Under the pieces are notes generated by a model. That model was not told the DNA's origin and ran no database searches. It was given only the letters and a program-made list of their open reading frames with translations. From Anagrus nilaparvatae (Eukaryota; Arthropoda; Insecta; Hymenoptera; Mymaridae): a DNA stretch of 64,000 nt. Shown piece after piece: positions 1 to 12,556 of the stretch (position 1 is the first letter of the stretch; the number at the start of each line of letters is the position of its first letter). The stretch spans positions 13,844,001 to 13,908,000 of the forward strand of contig JAKSXM010000238.1 in the NCBI GenBank assembly GCA_022575985.1, written 5' to 3'. Made by a program: the position numbers and the translations under genes.

Positions 1-129
1 ATCAGATGTAAGTTTAAGAAAATTAAAAATAACTTTATAACTTTTATTAAAATTACAAAAAATTAAAATAAATACAAATTTTAAGACTTTATCAAAATAA
101 ATTAAAAAATAAAAAATTTGTTTTTATAG

Positions 130-670
130 TTAAAAGGAGTTTACGATGGAATTGAAGAAATGCAATTAAGGCTGGAAGAATTTTCATCGATTCTTAGCAT
201 GGTTGGTTATAAATATGATTAATAATTATTTGATTTACAATAAAATTAAAATTTAAAAACTATTTTTCCAGCTACAAACAAAAAATGATAGATCTATAAC
301 AGAAAATTTACCAACAGTTCATGCAATCCAACCAAAGTTAATGAGTCTTTGCAAACGGATTGAAGCATTGGATCTTTTTATAACAAGAGCTAATCTGGAC
401 TTAGCCACATTAGAAGCTAATATGGAAATGGCAGATTCAGCCATAAGAACGACCGAAAGTAAATTAGCAATGTTAAATCCATTTTCTTATTTTGTAAGTT
501 TACATATAAATATGAAAACACTTGCAGAACAGTAAATTTCTTAACTTATAAATTATAATTTTTAGAAAAAATCTGGTGAAGCAACTTCTCCAACTATAAA
601 TCATCCGACATATCAACATCCAAATATTTACAAAACCGAAGACTTTTTTAAAGACACTTGTCCAAAATAA
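130..670 (+). CDS. BLOC1S4: BLOC-1 complex subunit 4 (cappuccino), 5' end missing
   Basis: BLOC1S4 is a small coiled-coil subunit of BLOC-1, the cytosolic complex that helps make lysosome-related organelles. Three exons are visible: 130-201, 272-493 and 566-670, all joined in phase 0 with GT-AG introns of about 70 bp. The first visible exon follows an acceptor AG at 128-129, so the start codon lies outside the window. The middle exon encodes a heptad-rich helix with the family pattern RIEALDLFITRANL. The protein ends with YKTEDFF, which matches the conserved TEDYF near the vertebrate C-terminus. Stop is TAA at 668-670. The identification rests on this C-terminal motif and the helix spacing. 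Confidence 0.8.
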
Positions 671-1416
671 ATTTTATTGAAAAAATAATTAAACAAGAAT
701 ATTTTATGCATATAAGCATCATTAATCAATAACATTTTTAGATTTTTTTATAATATAAACATTAAAAAAAATTATTAAAAATAGTACATAAAACCTTAAG
801 AGAAATTTATATATTTTATTGTAAATTTTACTTTTATTTTAGTTTTATAAATGTTTCGGATTAAAATCAAATCACTAATTGTTAATTAAGGCAGGTTGTA
901 GATAATTAAATGGTAAAGTATTTATTTGTATATAAACAGTAGCTACGGAATTAATCATAAGGTTTAATAATTTGTTTTTTTACTTAATTTATTATTATTT
1001 GTATTATATCTATAAGTATAATAAAATTCTTATTTTTAACTTTAAAAAATCTGTAACTTATGTTTACAACTTACGCCTAAATAAAGTAATTTTACATTTT
1101 TTTTTACTGTTAGGCCAAAAATTAATAACCAAAAACCCGAATAAATGTACTTTCTCCTAAAATTAAACTTTTAGAAAGTATATATATACTTAAATTAAAA
1201 TATGTGATTGGATCTGATTGGATATTATTATGATATTACTTGTATGTGTGTGTAAACCATGTACACACATAGCAGAAAAATAGTACTTTTTCTGCTGTGA
1301 ATGGTACACATGAAATTTAAACAGAATAACAGAATTTGTTAGCAAAGATAAACTGAGATAAACTAAATATATTTTAGTTGCAATTTTCATACTTGGTAAC
1401 AAAAAAAGTTATTACA
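671..1416. other. Intergenic, AT-rich
   Basis: No gene seen. The stretch holds the 3' UTR of BLOC1S4 and the upstream region of PGM3. The small open frames here are low-complexity and lack family features. Confidence 0.6.
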
Positions 1417-4400
1417 ATGGAAACTGTGATTAGTAAAGATATAAATTTTTCTAAAATTCATAATATAGCAACTACTAATTACATGAAAAATATAGAAGAA
1501 ATAATACAATATGGAACAGCAGGTTTTAGAACAATGTAAGCTAAGTTTTTATTTATTTGCAAGATTGCAAGACAAATCTAATTTTTCATAATTTGTATTT
1601 TTTTTCAGAGCAGACAATCTGAATCATGTAATGTTTCGAATGGGACTTTTAGCAACATTGCGTTCTAAGCATAAAAAAGGTAGAAAATAAACTTGAAAAT
1701 AATTTATATTAAATGTTAAGAATTAAAATAATTTCAAGCAATATTTCTTAGCCGCTGTTGGTCTTATGATAACGGCAAGTCATAATCCTGAACCAGACAA
1801 TGGAATTAAAATAGTTGACCCAGCTGGTGAAATGTTGGAAGCATCTTGGGAAATAATAGCAACAAAACTTGCAAATGTAGAAGATTCAGATGTTATTTCT
1901 TACCTTCAAGAAATAATTAAAGAGAATAATATTGACATTACTCATTCCGCATTTATAATACTAGGAAAGGATACTAGAGCAAGTAGTTTAAAATTATCTG
2001 ATGCAACTGCTGTTGCTATACAAGCTATGGGTGGCCAATTTCAAGACTTTGGGTATGTAACTACTCCTCAATTACATTACTTAGTAGTTTGTACAAATAC
2101 AAAACATCGTTATGGCTTTCCTACTTTGGAAGGATATTATGAAAAATTTTCTCAAGCATTTAGAAAAATTAGAGGGACTAGAAAAAATAATAACAAATAT
2201 GAAGGGCAAATAAGTATTGATGCAGCTAATGGTGTGGGAGCTTTTGCAGTGAAAGAATTTTCAAAACTATTAAATGATATACTTGAAATAAATATATTTA
2301 ATGATGGAACTGGAAAACTAAATCACATGGTGCATATAATTATTTTAAATATAAAATAATTTTACAAACAAATTATATAAAAAAAAACATTTTTTTTAGT
2401 GCGGAGCAGATTATGTAAAATTAAAACAAGAGCCACCCATAAACATAAATTTGATTCCATTAATGAGATATGCTAGTTTGGATGGAGACGCTGACAGAAT
2501 AGTTTACTTTTATATGGATGAACAAAAGAAATTTCACTTAATGGATGGTGACCGGATAGCCACATTAATAGCGAGTTATCTGAAAGAATTATTAATAGAA
2601 TCTGGTTTACTATTAAACTTGGGAATAGTTCAAACTGCTTATGCTAATGGTGGCTCGACTCGATACATTTTAGAAACTTTAGTAAGTATTTGATTTTTTT
2701 ATTAATTTTGTTAATAATTATAAATTTTGTTCATGCAACAGCAAATAGTTCTAAAGGAGATTTTTTTTTGATTTGATTATAATGAGTATATAGATACCTA
2801 TTTTTATAGGTACTTCAGTTGCTATGTATAAGTTTCAAAAACTTAATTAATTTTTTAATTAATGATTTAAGCATAAGAAGTTGTTTAAATTTAATTAAGG
2901 GAATGTATTTGGGATAAAAAAATATTCTTACACTAAGAAAAGTCAAATTTCTAAGAATTCAATCGACTTGGAAACACTTGCGGCTTACATCAAAGTATAT
3001 ATAATTTCGACTTTTATCTTTATCCCCCATGTTTAATATTGGCAGAATAATTTCATACTAATTATTACAAAAATACATTAATTTTCATTTGAAAGCTAGT
3101 AATTTTTAATGAAATAAAATTTAACTTTACCTTTTAACTTTTTTGATGTGTCTTCTTCAAGCCCAGATCTAAAATTTTCCATTTCTATTCTAATAAATTA
3201 AATTAAACATTAATATTCTAAATATTTTAATAACAATGTGAATTTAAAACTTTGATAAAATAAATAATTTATCACTTTGATAAAATAAATAATTTAACAC
3301 TTTAATTTTCATTTTTTTACAATATTTTTAACGATAATTTGATCTCCTTCAGTCGGCTCTTTGCTAGAAAAGACAGAATTTGTGTTGAGTTCAAACAATT
3401 TAACCACCGAACCGCGCGCGAGAGATCGCCCTCTACATAAAATCCGCGCGAAAAGTGAATGTTTGTTTTTTAGGTTAATATTATATAATAACAAAACAAA
3501 TACCGTGATGCACAATATAAGCACGTTGCTAATTGCTTTTATTTTTTGTAAATACTTTTGACAATAAAAAAAAGCTATATGCAAAATAACGCAAAGTAAA
3601 AATTTTATATTTATTATTGTAAATCGTTTGTTTATAAAACTTATAAAAAAAACTAAATTTTTTTAATTTTACAAAGTGAAAAAGTAGTTCCACCTTTTAT
3701 AAAAAAAAATTTGTGATATGGAATCAAAAAAAATTAAAAATATTATGTCGCGCTTGCAGTCGAACATTAAAGAACCAATTCTTAGTGAATTCTTACATTA
3801 TTTAGTTCCGAACCACATTAGAAATTCTAATCAAAGCATTAAATTCACTCAGAGTTCTTTTACTGAAATGTTTCAAGAATATCCGTTTACCTGTGAATTT
3901 CCAAAACCCTTATTACCACCAGCCAAATTGAATCGAGACTTTAGAGAAAAAATTGATCCAGTAATGCAACTTGTATTGACCCAAGAAAAGATTTCTGATG
4001 ACGTTAAAAGATACACTGAATTTTATAAAAAACATGTGCAAACCTTAAACAAAGATATTGTCAAGGATTTGAAATTGAAGACAAAAACTGACAAGGTGAA
4101 ACAATCAGTACCAAAATATTTAGCTGAAACCGCATCGATTTTGAACTGCGATCCAGATCCTCATTTTAAAGGAAACTATAATTGGTATTACAGTGGTGGT
4201 ACTTTGAACAATATTGCAAATGAAACCCAAAACATTTTATTATTTCCTTATATGAATGAATTAGTTGTACTTCCAATAGAATTACAAGAAGATTATATAT
4301 ATAAACCAAAGTTTAAGAAAGCTGCAAAAGTCCCATTTACTGGAGATCTTTTTGAAACAATGTATTCATTGTATAACAATACTGGTAGAATTTTATTAAG

Positions 4401-6606
4401 ACAGAAAAATCAATTTGCCATTTTGAATCTTTTTAATTTAAAAAAGAATAAGTTACAACTGCTTGAAATTCATAATTATTCCTCAGACATTCCATTAGTA
4501 TCTGGTGATTTGGACCCTTTTAACTTAAATAATTATTGTGGTGCAAAAGCCAATAAGGAAATTTTCGTTATGGATATGAGTAAAAAGTATCCTATTTCTC
4601 AAGAACTGGTCAAAACTGATATTTCTTGTTCAGATAATTGGGCTCATTTTAAATATGATACTTACAGAAGTAGCATTTTAATATATGTCAATAGAAATTA
4701 TTTATACAACTATGATTTAAGAACATCCATTAATAAGCCAGTCTTAAAAATTAATTTAACAAATTATTTTGAAGATTGTGAAAATATCAGTTGTTATTCG
4801 CAAAGTTGTAAGAATGAGAATTTTTCATATGTTGGAGCAAATCACAATTTGTACTTGTATGATAATCGATCTTCTAAAAGTGCCATTGTTAAAAAATGGA
4901 CACATCAGTTCAAAAGCAGCCCTCTTTATATAAAAACAAATGTTGCAGAAAACAAAGAATTTGTAATTATTACTAGCCAACTTTCAGGAGAAACTTGTAT
5001 TATTTTAAATGATTGGAATGAAAATGAAGAAATTCCTAATACTTGCTGTTTTCCATTTTCACCCCCTAGCATTCTTGAATCATTATCTGCATCTCAGTTT
5101 CAGGGTCATTGCCTTAATCCCACATTGAAATATAGATTATCTTCTTGTAATATAGGTAGCTGTTCTGTATTTGACTTTGAAAATTCAGAAGTTTACCTGT
5201 TCACTCAAAATTCATTAAATGATATATTTTATCAAGGAATTGCTCATAAAATTCCAATAGATGAATATTCATATGAAAACAATAAGTCACTGCATAAATT
5301 TAAATTATGGGAAAGGGAAATTATTAATAATTATCACAAAAACTTTATTTCACCACTTGTGTATTCACAAAAATCAGTTGCATTTAGAACTTTTGATAAT
5401 TTTACAAACCAAAGCTTAAAAGTTAAAAACAAAACGGTTGTTACAGATTTTCCTTATGAGCCAAGTTGGAAAAGACCAATATCTGAATTAAATTCATTTA
5501 TTGATATTCTTGCTCCGGAATTGTTAGTACCTTGGGATATCTTGGAAGACCCTGAAAGATTACCTACTTCATCAGCTCCTCATGAAAAAGTCTTATCGTG
5601 GTTACAAATAAACAATGAAAAAGATGCTAGAAACAATGTTGCAACAGATCCATTATCTATTGATGATAGTAAATTGATTTCTGTGACAAACTTGGAAACT
5701 CCTGAAATTGATATTACTCAACCTGAATTAGATATTATAAAAGATGACCCAGTATCTATTGAATATATGTTTTTACCAAAAGTTAAAAGCAATACCAAAA
5801 ATTCTAAAAAACCCAATAAACAATTTAAATATACTCCTGGATTTTAAAAAAATAAATATTTTCTTAAATAAAATTTTTTTTTGTTACCAGAACATTCCTG
5901 TAGCTTGTGTGCAAACAGGTGTGAAGCATTTACATCACAAAGCACTTGAATATGATATTGGAGTTTATTTTGAAGCTAATGGTCATGGAACGATAATTTT
6001 TAAAGAATCAGCAACTGAGCTGATAAAAGAAACTGCAAATAATAAATTGTAAAATTCATTTTAAAATTTAAAATTAAAATTAAATTTTAGTTTTTCTAAT
6101 ATTTTTATATGTTTTAGTTTGAAAACTAAAGAGCGAGAAGCTGCTTTAAATTTATCTAACGTTATTGACATAATTAATCAGACAGTTGGAGATGCAGTAA
6201 GTGATATGCTTTTGGTAGAAACAATTTTACATGCAAAAGGATGGAATATCATTGATTGGAAAAATAGTTATCAAGATCTTCCCAACAAGCAAATAAAAAT
6301 CAAAGTAAAAGATAGAAATATTATAACAACAACAGATGCTGATAGATTGTGCTTGACACCAGTAGGTTTGCAGGATAAAATTAATAAATCAGTATTGAAA
6401 TACTCAAAAGCAAGAGCTTTTGTAAGGTAAAAGAGATCTGCATTAAATTTGTGAGGAATTCAAATTAATATTTTATAATTATTATTAGACCATCTGGTAC
6501 TGAAGATGTCCTTCGAGTTTATGTTGAATGTGAAAATGAAATAGATTTGGCTGAATTAGCAACTGAAGTATGCAAATATGTTTCTGAAATGGCTGGAGGA
6601 ATTTAA
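1417..6606 (+). CDS. PGM3: Phosphoacetylglucosamine mutase
   Basis: PGM3 (AGM1; nesthocker in flies) converts GlcNAc-6-P to GlcNAc-1-P for UDP-GlcNAc synthesis, feeding chitin and glycosylation. Exons are 1417-1535, 1609-1679, 1752-2329, 2400-2681, 5891-6048, 6118-6426 and 6489-6606, giving 544 codons (vertebrate protein about 542). Visible motifs are the active-site serine loop TASHNP (Ser73), the metal loop DGDADR (Asp284/286/288), the sugar loop EANGHGT and the phosphate-binding RPSGTED near the C-terminus. The donor after exon 3 is a weak GTGCAT at 2330, chosen because it restores KLNH-x-CGAD. Intron 4 (2682-5890) is 3.2 kb, far larger than the others, and contains a whole second gene on the same strand. 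Confidence 0.95.
2682..3717 (+). other. PGM3 intron 4, 5' part; probable promoter of the nested gene
   Basis: No coding exon is supported. A short GC-rich patch at about 3405-3460 contains several CGCG steps in otherwise AT-rich DNA and lies about 260 bp upstream of the nested ORF. It is the best promoter candidate. The opposing small ORFs across it (3309-3584 and 3361-3561) have no family features. Confidence 0.4.
3718..5847 (+). CDS. TAF1C-like RNA polymerase I factor, intronless, nested in PGM3
   Basis: This is a single 709-codon open frame from ATG 3718 to TAA 5845-5847 with no intron. Residues about 150-500 resemble a degenerate beta-propeller; two stretches, LYNYDLRTS and YLYDNRSS, look like worn WD blades. 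The C-terminus ends in a Lys/Asn-rich tail closing with Gly-Phe, as in TAF1C, the SL1-complex subunit that recruits RNA polymerase I to rDNA. The family call is tentative and rests on overall architecture. Normal codon use and an intact frame over 2.1 kb argue for a live gene. It lies wholly inside a PGM3 intron on the same strand and ends 43 bp before the next PGM3 exon. Two AATAAA signals (5851 and 5867) fall in that gap. Confidence 0.6.
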   Translation: MESKKIKNIMSRLQSNIKEPILSEFLHYLVPNHIRNSNQSIKFTQSSFTEMFQEYPFTCEFPKPLLPPAKLNRDFREKIDPVMQLVLTQEKISDDVKRYTEFYKKHVQTLNKDIVKDLKLKTKTDKVKQSVPKYLAETASILNCDPDPHFKGNYNWYYSGGTLNNIANETQNILLFPYMNELVVLPIELQEDYIYKPKFKKAAKVPFTGDLFETMYSLYNNTGRILLRQKNQFAILNLFNLKKNKLQLLEIHNYSSDIPLVSGDLDPFNLNNYCGAKANKEIFVMDMSKKYPISQELVKTDISCSDNWAHFKYDTYRSSILIYVNRNYLYNYDLRTSINKPVLKINLTNYFEDCENISCYSQSCKNENFSYVGANHNLYLYDNRSSKSAIVKKWTHQFKSSPLYIKTNVAENKEFVIITSQLSGETCIILNDWNENEEIPNTCCFPFSPPSILESLSASQFQGHCLNPTLKYRLSSCNIGSCSVFDFENSEVYLFTQNSLNDIFYQGIAHKIPIDEYSYENNKSLHKFKLWEREIINNYHKNFISPLVYSQKSVAFRTFDNFTNQSLKVKNKTVVTDFPYEPSWKRPISELNSFIDILAPELLVPWDILEDPERLPTSSAPHEKVLSWLQINNEKDARNNVATDPLSIDDSKLISVTNLETPEIDITQPELDIIKDDPVSIEYMFLPKVKSNTKNSKKPNKQFKYTPGF

Positions 6607-7173
6607 AATATTTTAATAAAAATAAAATTTTATTTTTTTTAGTTTTACAAGAGAAATAGACTTAAATATATTTAAATATTTGAAAAAACTTTTATTTTTA
6701 TATTTGAAAATATAAACTTACATGTAATAAAAATATATATTTTTATAAAATAAATGTTATAAAGTTTTAATTTTATATATTTATATTCTTTTACTACTTC
6801 AATAAAGGAGATCATAAAAATTTAAAGTATATTTGTATTCATTATCATTAGATTTTTTAAAAACTTTTTTATTTATAAATTAAATACTACAAATTTCTTT
6901 ATTTCTTTATTTCTTTATTTATACATAAGATTAACTATAAAATATTTAAAATAATTTCATTTCATAATTTAACTATAAAATATTTAAAAAAATTTTTAAT
7001 TTTAAATGTTTGCCTTCTCCATACCTGTTACAATAATGTTGTTATTAAGAATGGTAGGTATGGTAACTAGGTTGATTTTGAAAGACAACAATCTATAAAA
7101 CCAGAGTAAAACTTGAAGCATAAAATTAAACTTTTTTTAAAATTAATATTATAAATTATAGAAAAAATTAAGA
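6607..7173. other. Intergenic, AT-rich
   Basis: The PGM3 3' UTR and the BBS5 upstream region. A direct repeat of about 20 bp occurs near 6930 and 6970, built on the word ttaactataaaatattta. No gene seen. Confidence 0.5.
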
Positions 7174-8581
7174 ATGTGGCAAGACAATCAAGTAAAATTT
7201 GATTGTCCTTTGTCGTATGTTAATTTTATTTTATTATTAAATAATAATGTTATAAATATTTAGTTAAAAACACTTAAATTTTAGGAATTTAGAATTAATT
7301 TTAGGCGAAACTTTAATTGATAAATTTGAAAAAATAGAAGATACTAAAGGTAATGCTGGAGACCGTGGACGTCTTTTAGTAACGAATCTTCGCATCATGT
7401 GGCATTCTATTGAATTTCCTCGAGTCAACTTGAGTAATTAAAATAAATGTTTATTGTTTTTTTTTAAAACTTTTTTTAAATAAATTTTTATTTATTTTAA
7501 TAGGTATAGGTTTTAACACCTTTGTTACAGTAACAACAAAAATTATAAATACAGTATGCTTAGATTTTATGCATTATAAGTAATATTATAACATAACTAA
7601 ATCTTTTATTCATATTTATATGTATATTGTAGATATATGGTGGAACTATACAAGCTTTGTACATTTTGAGTTCTTTTCAAAGCTCACGATATGAATTTTT
7701 ATTTAGTAATTTGGATACTAAGACTACTCGACACTACACATCTGTAATGGGAGTTCATAAGGCTTACATATCTTCTAAAATGTACAGAGAAATAAAATTA
7801 AGAGCAGGTATTATTAATGAGAAAAGAGTAACTCTTCTCCCAAATGAAATAGTTAATGAAACTTTGTTAGGTGTTTGGAATTTATCAACAGAACAGGTAA
7901 AATAAATGAATTAAAAAATTGTATTTATTTACACAGGAGTATTTTTTAGGGTAATGTGGGTACATTTATTGTAACAAACATAAGATTTATATGGTATGCA
8001 GATATGAATCAACAATTTAATATTTCTATGCCTTATCTTACAATAGCCAACGTAAGTTTTTTATTCATAAATAACAAATCGTATATAATAAAAAAAAAAT
8101 ATATAAATTATAGATTAACATTAGATCTTCGAAATTTGGATCTACTTTAGTAATAACAAGCACTGAATCATCAGGATCTTATATTTTAGGATTCAAAGTG
8201 GACCCTATTGAAAAACTTAACTATTTACACAAAACCTTAACATCCCTTTATGAAACTTACAACAAATCACCTATTTTCGGTGTTGAATACACTTTTGAAC
8301 ATCAGGTAAAAAAATAAACATTTTTTTTTTAAATTTAAGTATTTAAATAAAAATTGTTCCAGGCAATCATTACGGCAGAGTCAGAACAAAATTCTAATAA
8401 GTTTATTGAAAGTGAAATATGTGAAGAAGAAATTTCAAATGTTTTTAATGCATATTTTTCTGAAGGCGGTTCTAATCAGAGGAAACCTATTTTTATAAAT
8501 AATTTAGGTCTTGCAGCTGAAGAACCAAGACAATCTGCAAGCTTAGAAATGTTGTGGGAATTGTATCCACCATCTAAATAA
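7174..8581 (+). CDS. BBS5: Bardet-Biedl syndrome 5 protein (BBSome subunit)
   Basis: BBS5 is the phosphoinositide-binding subunit of the BBSome, which moves membrane proteins in cilia. In insects it is expected mainly in ciliated sensory neurons. Exons are 7174-7214, 7285-7433, 7504-7553, 7633-7896, 7950-8051, 8114-8305 and 8363-8581, giving 338 codons (human 341). Two tandem DM16/PH-like repeats are evident: [20 protein letters not shown] near residue 35 and [12 protein letters not shown] near residue 170. The C-terminal acidic segment ends with LWELYP, as in the family. The first donor is GTATGT at 7215; the alternative GT at 7219 breaks the frame. Exon 7 starts at the AG at 8361-8362. Confidence 0.95.
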
Positions 8582-8718
8582 TAATTCCTTCATAATTTCT
8601 TAACTTTGAGTAAAAATATTTTTTATATCTATAAATAACATATTTACATTATATTTATAAAAGACCTAAATATTTTGTTTTTGTATGAATTTTAAAAAAA
8701 TTATGAATTTGAAAGAAA

Positions 8719-8742
8719 AATAATAATAATAATAATAATAAT
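8719..8742. repeat. (TAA)n microsatellite
   Basis: About seven tandem TAA units lie between the convergent 3' ends of BBS5 and WDTC1. Confidence 0.85.
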
Positions 8743-8768
8743 GTATAATATTATTAAATAAACAAAGC

Positions 8769-11569
8769 TTAGCTTGGCCGACAATTTAAAGGTTGCATAT
8801 TTACTGATTCTTGTCGATCTTCATTATCTTGAGAACCATCAGAATTTTGAGGATGTCTATATCCCATATTAAAAAGCATAACTTCAAAGTGATCGCTATT
8901 CATCCTTATATAATTTGCAGTAGCAGCTTCACATGAGTTTTCAACTTCATAAAAATTTGAAGTCCCATCCTAAAGTAGAAAATTTTTAATTCATTAGTAT
9001 TTAATTTGTAAAAAATTTTAATTTTATTTTATTTTTACCTCAGGTAAGGGACTCCACAGTCTTATTACGGGATCAATTCCACTAGTAGCTAAAAGACACA
9101 TGGAAGGATGAGGTTGCAAACAATTAACAATTCTTTGATCTCCTCTTAATACATGTACAATATTAGTTGTATATTTATCCCATATAAAGAAAGACCCATC
9201 ATCTGAGCCAGCAACAATGAATTGCCCATTACTGAAGAAATCATAATAAAATAAAATAATGTCAAAATTTCTACTAAAAACTACTTACTTTCCAAAAAAG
9301 TTAGCTTCTTTTATGTCAGTTATTGTATTGCAATGACCACAGAATCTAAATTTAAAATCTTTTGCCTTTTTTCTCCATTCTTTTTCACTTGAAGAAATTT
9401 GTGTAGCAGATCCAGATTTTGAAGAACCTTCATCTGAAATTATAAAAAGTTGTTTAATCAAATAATAATTTTTTCAATACAAATTTTTTTACCAGAATTT
9501 AAGGCCTCTTTTATACTTTTTCTTAAAGCTTTGCAAGATGAGTTATTAACATATTCTGGAAATTTTTCTTTAAAATTTTCAAAAACAATATTAGCCTCAG
9601 ATATATAATTTAAGTTATACAAACATTTGGCTAATCTAAAATTTAATACCAACATTTAATATTTTGTAATGGATATCCTTTGTAGTAAATGGAAATAAAA
9701 GTAAATTTAAATAACAATACCTATAGTAAGCCTTAACATGATTTGGATCTAAAGCCAATGCCATTCGACAATCACGTAATGCAGCATATGTATCACCATC
9801 CCTAATATTTTAAATTTCTTAATAAATAAAATTCTTTCAATTGAAACTAAACAAATCCTTACCATCCTCTCTTAATATACGTGCCAGCTCTATTGGCATA
9901 TAAAACAGCTGCTTCTGGACAAAGGGTTATAGCCTCGTTATATAAAGAAACTGCATTGGCATAATGCTCTTGCTCAAAAGCTTCATTTGCCTAAAAAAAT
10001 ATAATTCATAGAGTAGCATATATTTTAAAATTTTACAATAAGCCAATTAAAATTTTTTAAATTTATACTTTGTCTTTTAATTCTTCTATTTCAGACTTGA
10101 GTTCTGTAACATTGAAAGGTGATAAATTTTCTAACACTACTGTATTGATTCCATTACTAATAAATTTTTTATCACAGCCTTCATCAGTTTCTGCTTCATT
10201 TTTATCTGAATAGTATAAAAAATTATTTTTATAAATATTAACAGCTTTTGATATGTACATACTTATTTCAGCAGGGACAATATAAGTTGTTGATCTACTA
10301 TTATTATTTATATCAAATAAGTAAATTTGTTCTCCGCCCATATTGACTAGCAGTTCATCTCCATTGTCATTAAATGTCAAGTAGGTTGTTGAAAATCTTT
10401 TACTGTTATCTTTATGGCGCAAGTGACCTACAAAAATTTAAGTGAAAATATAAAAATAATTTAAATGGATTATTAATATTATTTTTATACAAAATTTTTT
10501 ATACCAGCAATAAAGTATTGTGCACAGCCTATCGGAACATTATTACTTTGATCACTTTTTCCATTCTGTGAAACAGATTGGTTATTTAAAAGTGGCTTTG
10601 GTCCCTAATAAATTTTAAAATTTAAAAGTTTAAATTTAAGATATGAAATTATTTTCTTCATGAAGACAACTTACAGTAGTTAATTTTATCATTCTTCGAT
10701 CATACATTCGAATATATGCGTCATTAGCTCCTACAGCAATTAATTCTGGTTTCCTTGAATTGACTGCAATGCATTTAGCTTCTATAGAACGCCCAGTATT
10801 ACAAAGATTAATGAGTACACTACTTTCTTCACTCGCCTTGCATGTATGAGGGACTCGTAAATCATACTGCCGAATAATTCCATCTTCAGAGGCGCTCCAA
10901 AATAAGAAAGGTATGCTAGGAGCAGTTGCAATACGTTTTATCCGTCCAATATGACAATTACAAACTAGAACTATATCTGATAAAGAAATATCATGAACTA
11001 GTATTTTGTAGTCTCCAGCACCAGTTACCAAAACAGTATCATTAGATTTTGGCATAAACTGTAAAGAAACATTAAAATAAAAGAAAACTGTAAAATCATT
11101 AAAAAGAATCCATAAAATTTATACATACCTTAACTGAAAAAATATTTCCACTGTGACCAGTTTGAAGGGTCAACTTTTTTTTATAACGAAAAGGATCCCA
11201 CAAAATTACATGCATATCATCTGAAGCTGAAGCTAAAATTCTTTACAGTAGATTAATTAGTTTTGTTTTATTTACATTTAAAATTTATCTAATAAATAAT
11301 TTACTAACTGCCCACTTTCACTCCATTCTAAACAGTTTACGCAACCTTCATGCCCCTCCAACTCTGTTTCTAAACCCAAACGAGAAACAAAATTAGAAGT
11401 TACTTGCAACTTCTGAGTGACTTTTCTTGTCGTTAATTCCTAAATATCACAAGCAGAAAATTATTGACAATATATTAAATAAAATTTTTTTTGTACTTAC
11501 ATTGATTTCTCTTTGACGAATTAAATCGAGCATTTTAACTGGTGATTTGAATTTATCAAGAAGATCCAT
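8769..11569 (-). CDS. WDTC1: WD and tetratricopeptide repeats protein 1 (adipose)
   Basis: WDTC1 is the DCAF-type substrate receptor of a CUL4-DDB1 ligase; the fly orthologue adipose limits fat storage. Twelve exons in transcript order are 11501-11569, 11309-11439, 11129-11240, 10675-11058, 10505-10604, 10069-10427, 9863-9990, 9721-9801, 9493-9635, 9289-9433, 9039-9231 and 8769-8969. They sum to 681 codons (human 677), and every junction keeps phase. N-terminal WD blades include LASASDDMHVILWDPF and SASEDGIIRQYDLR. Central TPRs (from about residue 385) include YANRAGTYIKRGW and LDPNHVKAYYR. C-terminal WD blades contain VAGSDDGSFFIWDKY. Start ATG at 11567-11569, stop at 8769-8771. Confidence 0.95.
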
Positions 11570-11640
11570 TTTTTATTATTATATAAAATAATAAAATAAT
11601 TTAAGGATGATAAACGAAAAAATTTGAGTTACAATATAGT

Positions 11641-11660
11641 ATCAGAGATTAATCTCTGAT
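11641..11660. promoter_or_regulatory. Perfect 20-bp palindrome upstream of WDTC1
   Basis: The site reads ATCAGAGATTAATCTCTGAT, a perfect dyad centred about 80 bp upstream of the WDTC1 start codon. It could bind a dimeric factor, but no factor is assigned. Confidence 0.4.
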
Positions 11661-12556
11661 AGTATCAAACACTCCATTTATTTGTAAACACGATTACACA
11701 ATATGGTATAAATTTTATGTCCATTAAAAAAAATGCAAAAATTTACATTAATTAGAATTTTAAAATTCTTAGCAATGTTTTGATACATTTTATAAAAATT
11801 TGTTTTCATATACGAATTAATTACGAAAATAGATAAAAAATTTCATGCTTCTGATATATATACTGCTGGAATTTTTTTTCTCAAAAGTTGAAAATAAATA
11901 TTTAATAATTTATTCAACCTTGTATACATGTATATATATTTTTATATTTTTCAAAACAAAACAAAAAGAAGATTTTAAAGATAAAAATAAAACATTTTAC
12001 CCTCGATTTTACCTTAAAAATCGCACTAAAATACGTATAAATATAAATGTATAATATAAGTATGCAATATAACTATTTGGAGATAATTTGGAGCCTACTG
12101 TATGTAATGTAATACAATTATTTATTGACGTTAGCACGGAGAGCTTGGAGAAAATTTAAATAATAACAAAAGCTGATTGATTTCTAAGGATATAAAAATA
12201 TTTATTTACTTCTACTTCATTTAACTTCACCGTCGTATATATACCTATATATATTAGTTTCTTATCATTCATCATTTGAAGGGTTTCGAATAATATTAAC
12301 AAACGCACTGCGTCGCAGTGTTTTTTTATTTACTAGTTATTTACTGTTTTCATGAAAACATGTATTAAATATATACTGTTTACAGCATTATAATTTATAA
12401 TATAATTTTTCCGACTTTTTGATTCATGAAATTTCTATAATTTTTTATGCAAATTTACAAAAAAAAATTAAATATCGATAAGTAACAAGACTGTAAACAC
12501 TGTAAACAGCGAGAACAAGTATTTAAAAAGCGTTTTAAGAGGATATATACTATATA

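Noticed and set aside
7219..7220. GT at 7219 as the first BBS5 donor
   Set aside because: It shifts the frame against exon 2; GTATGT at 7215 restores the conserved NLELILGE sequence.
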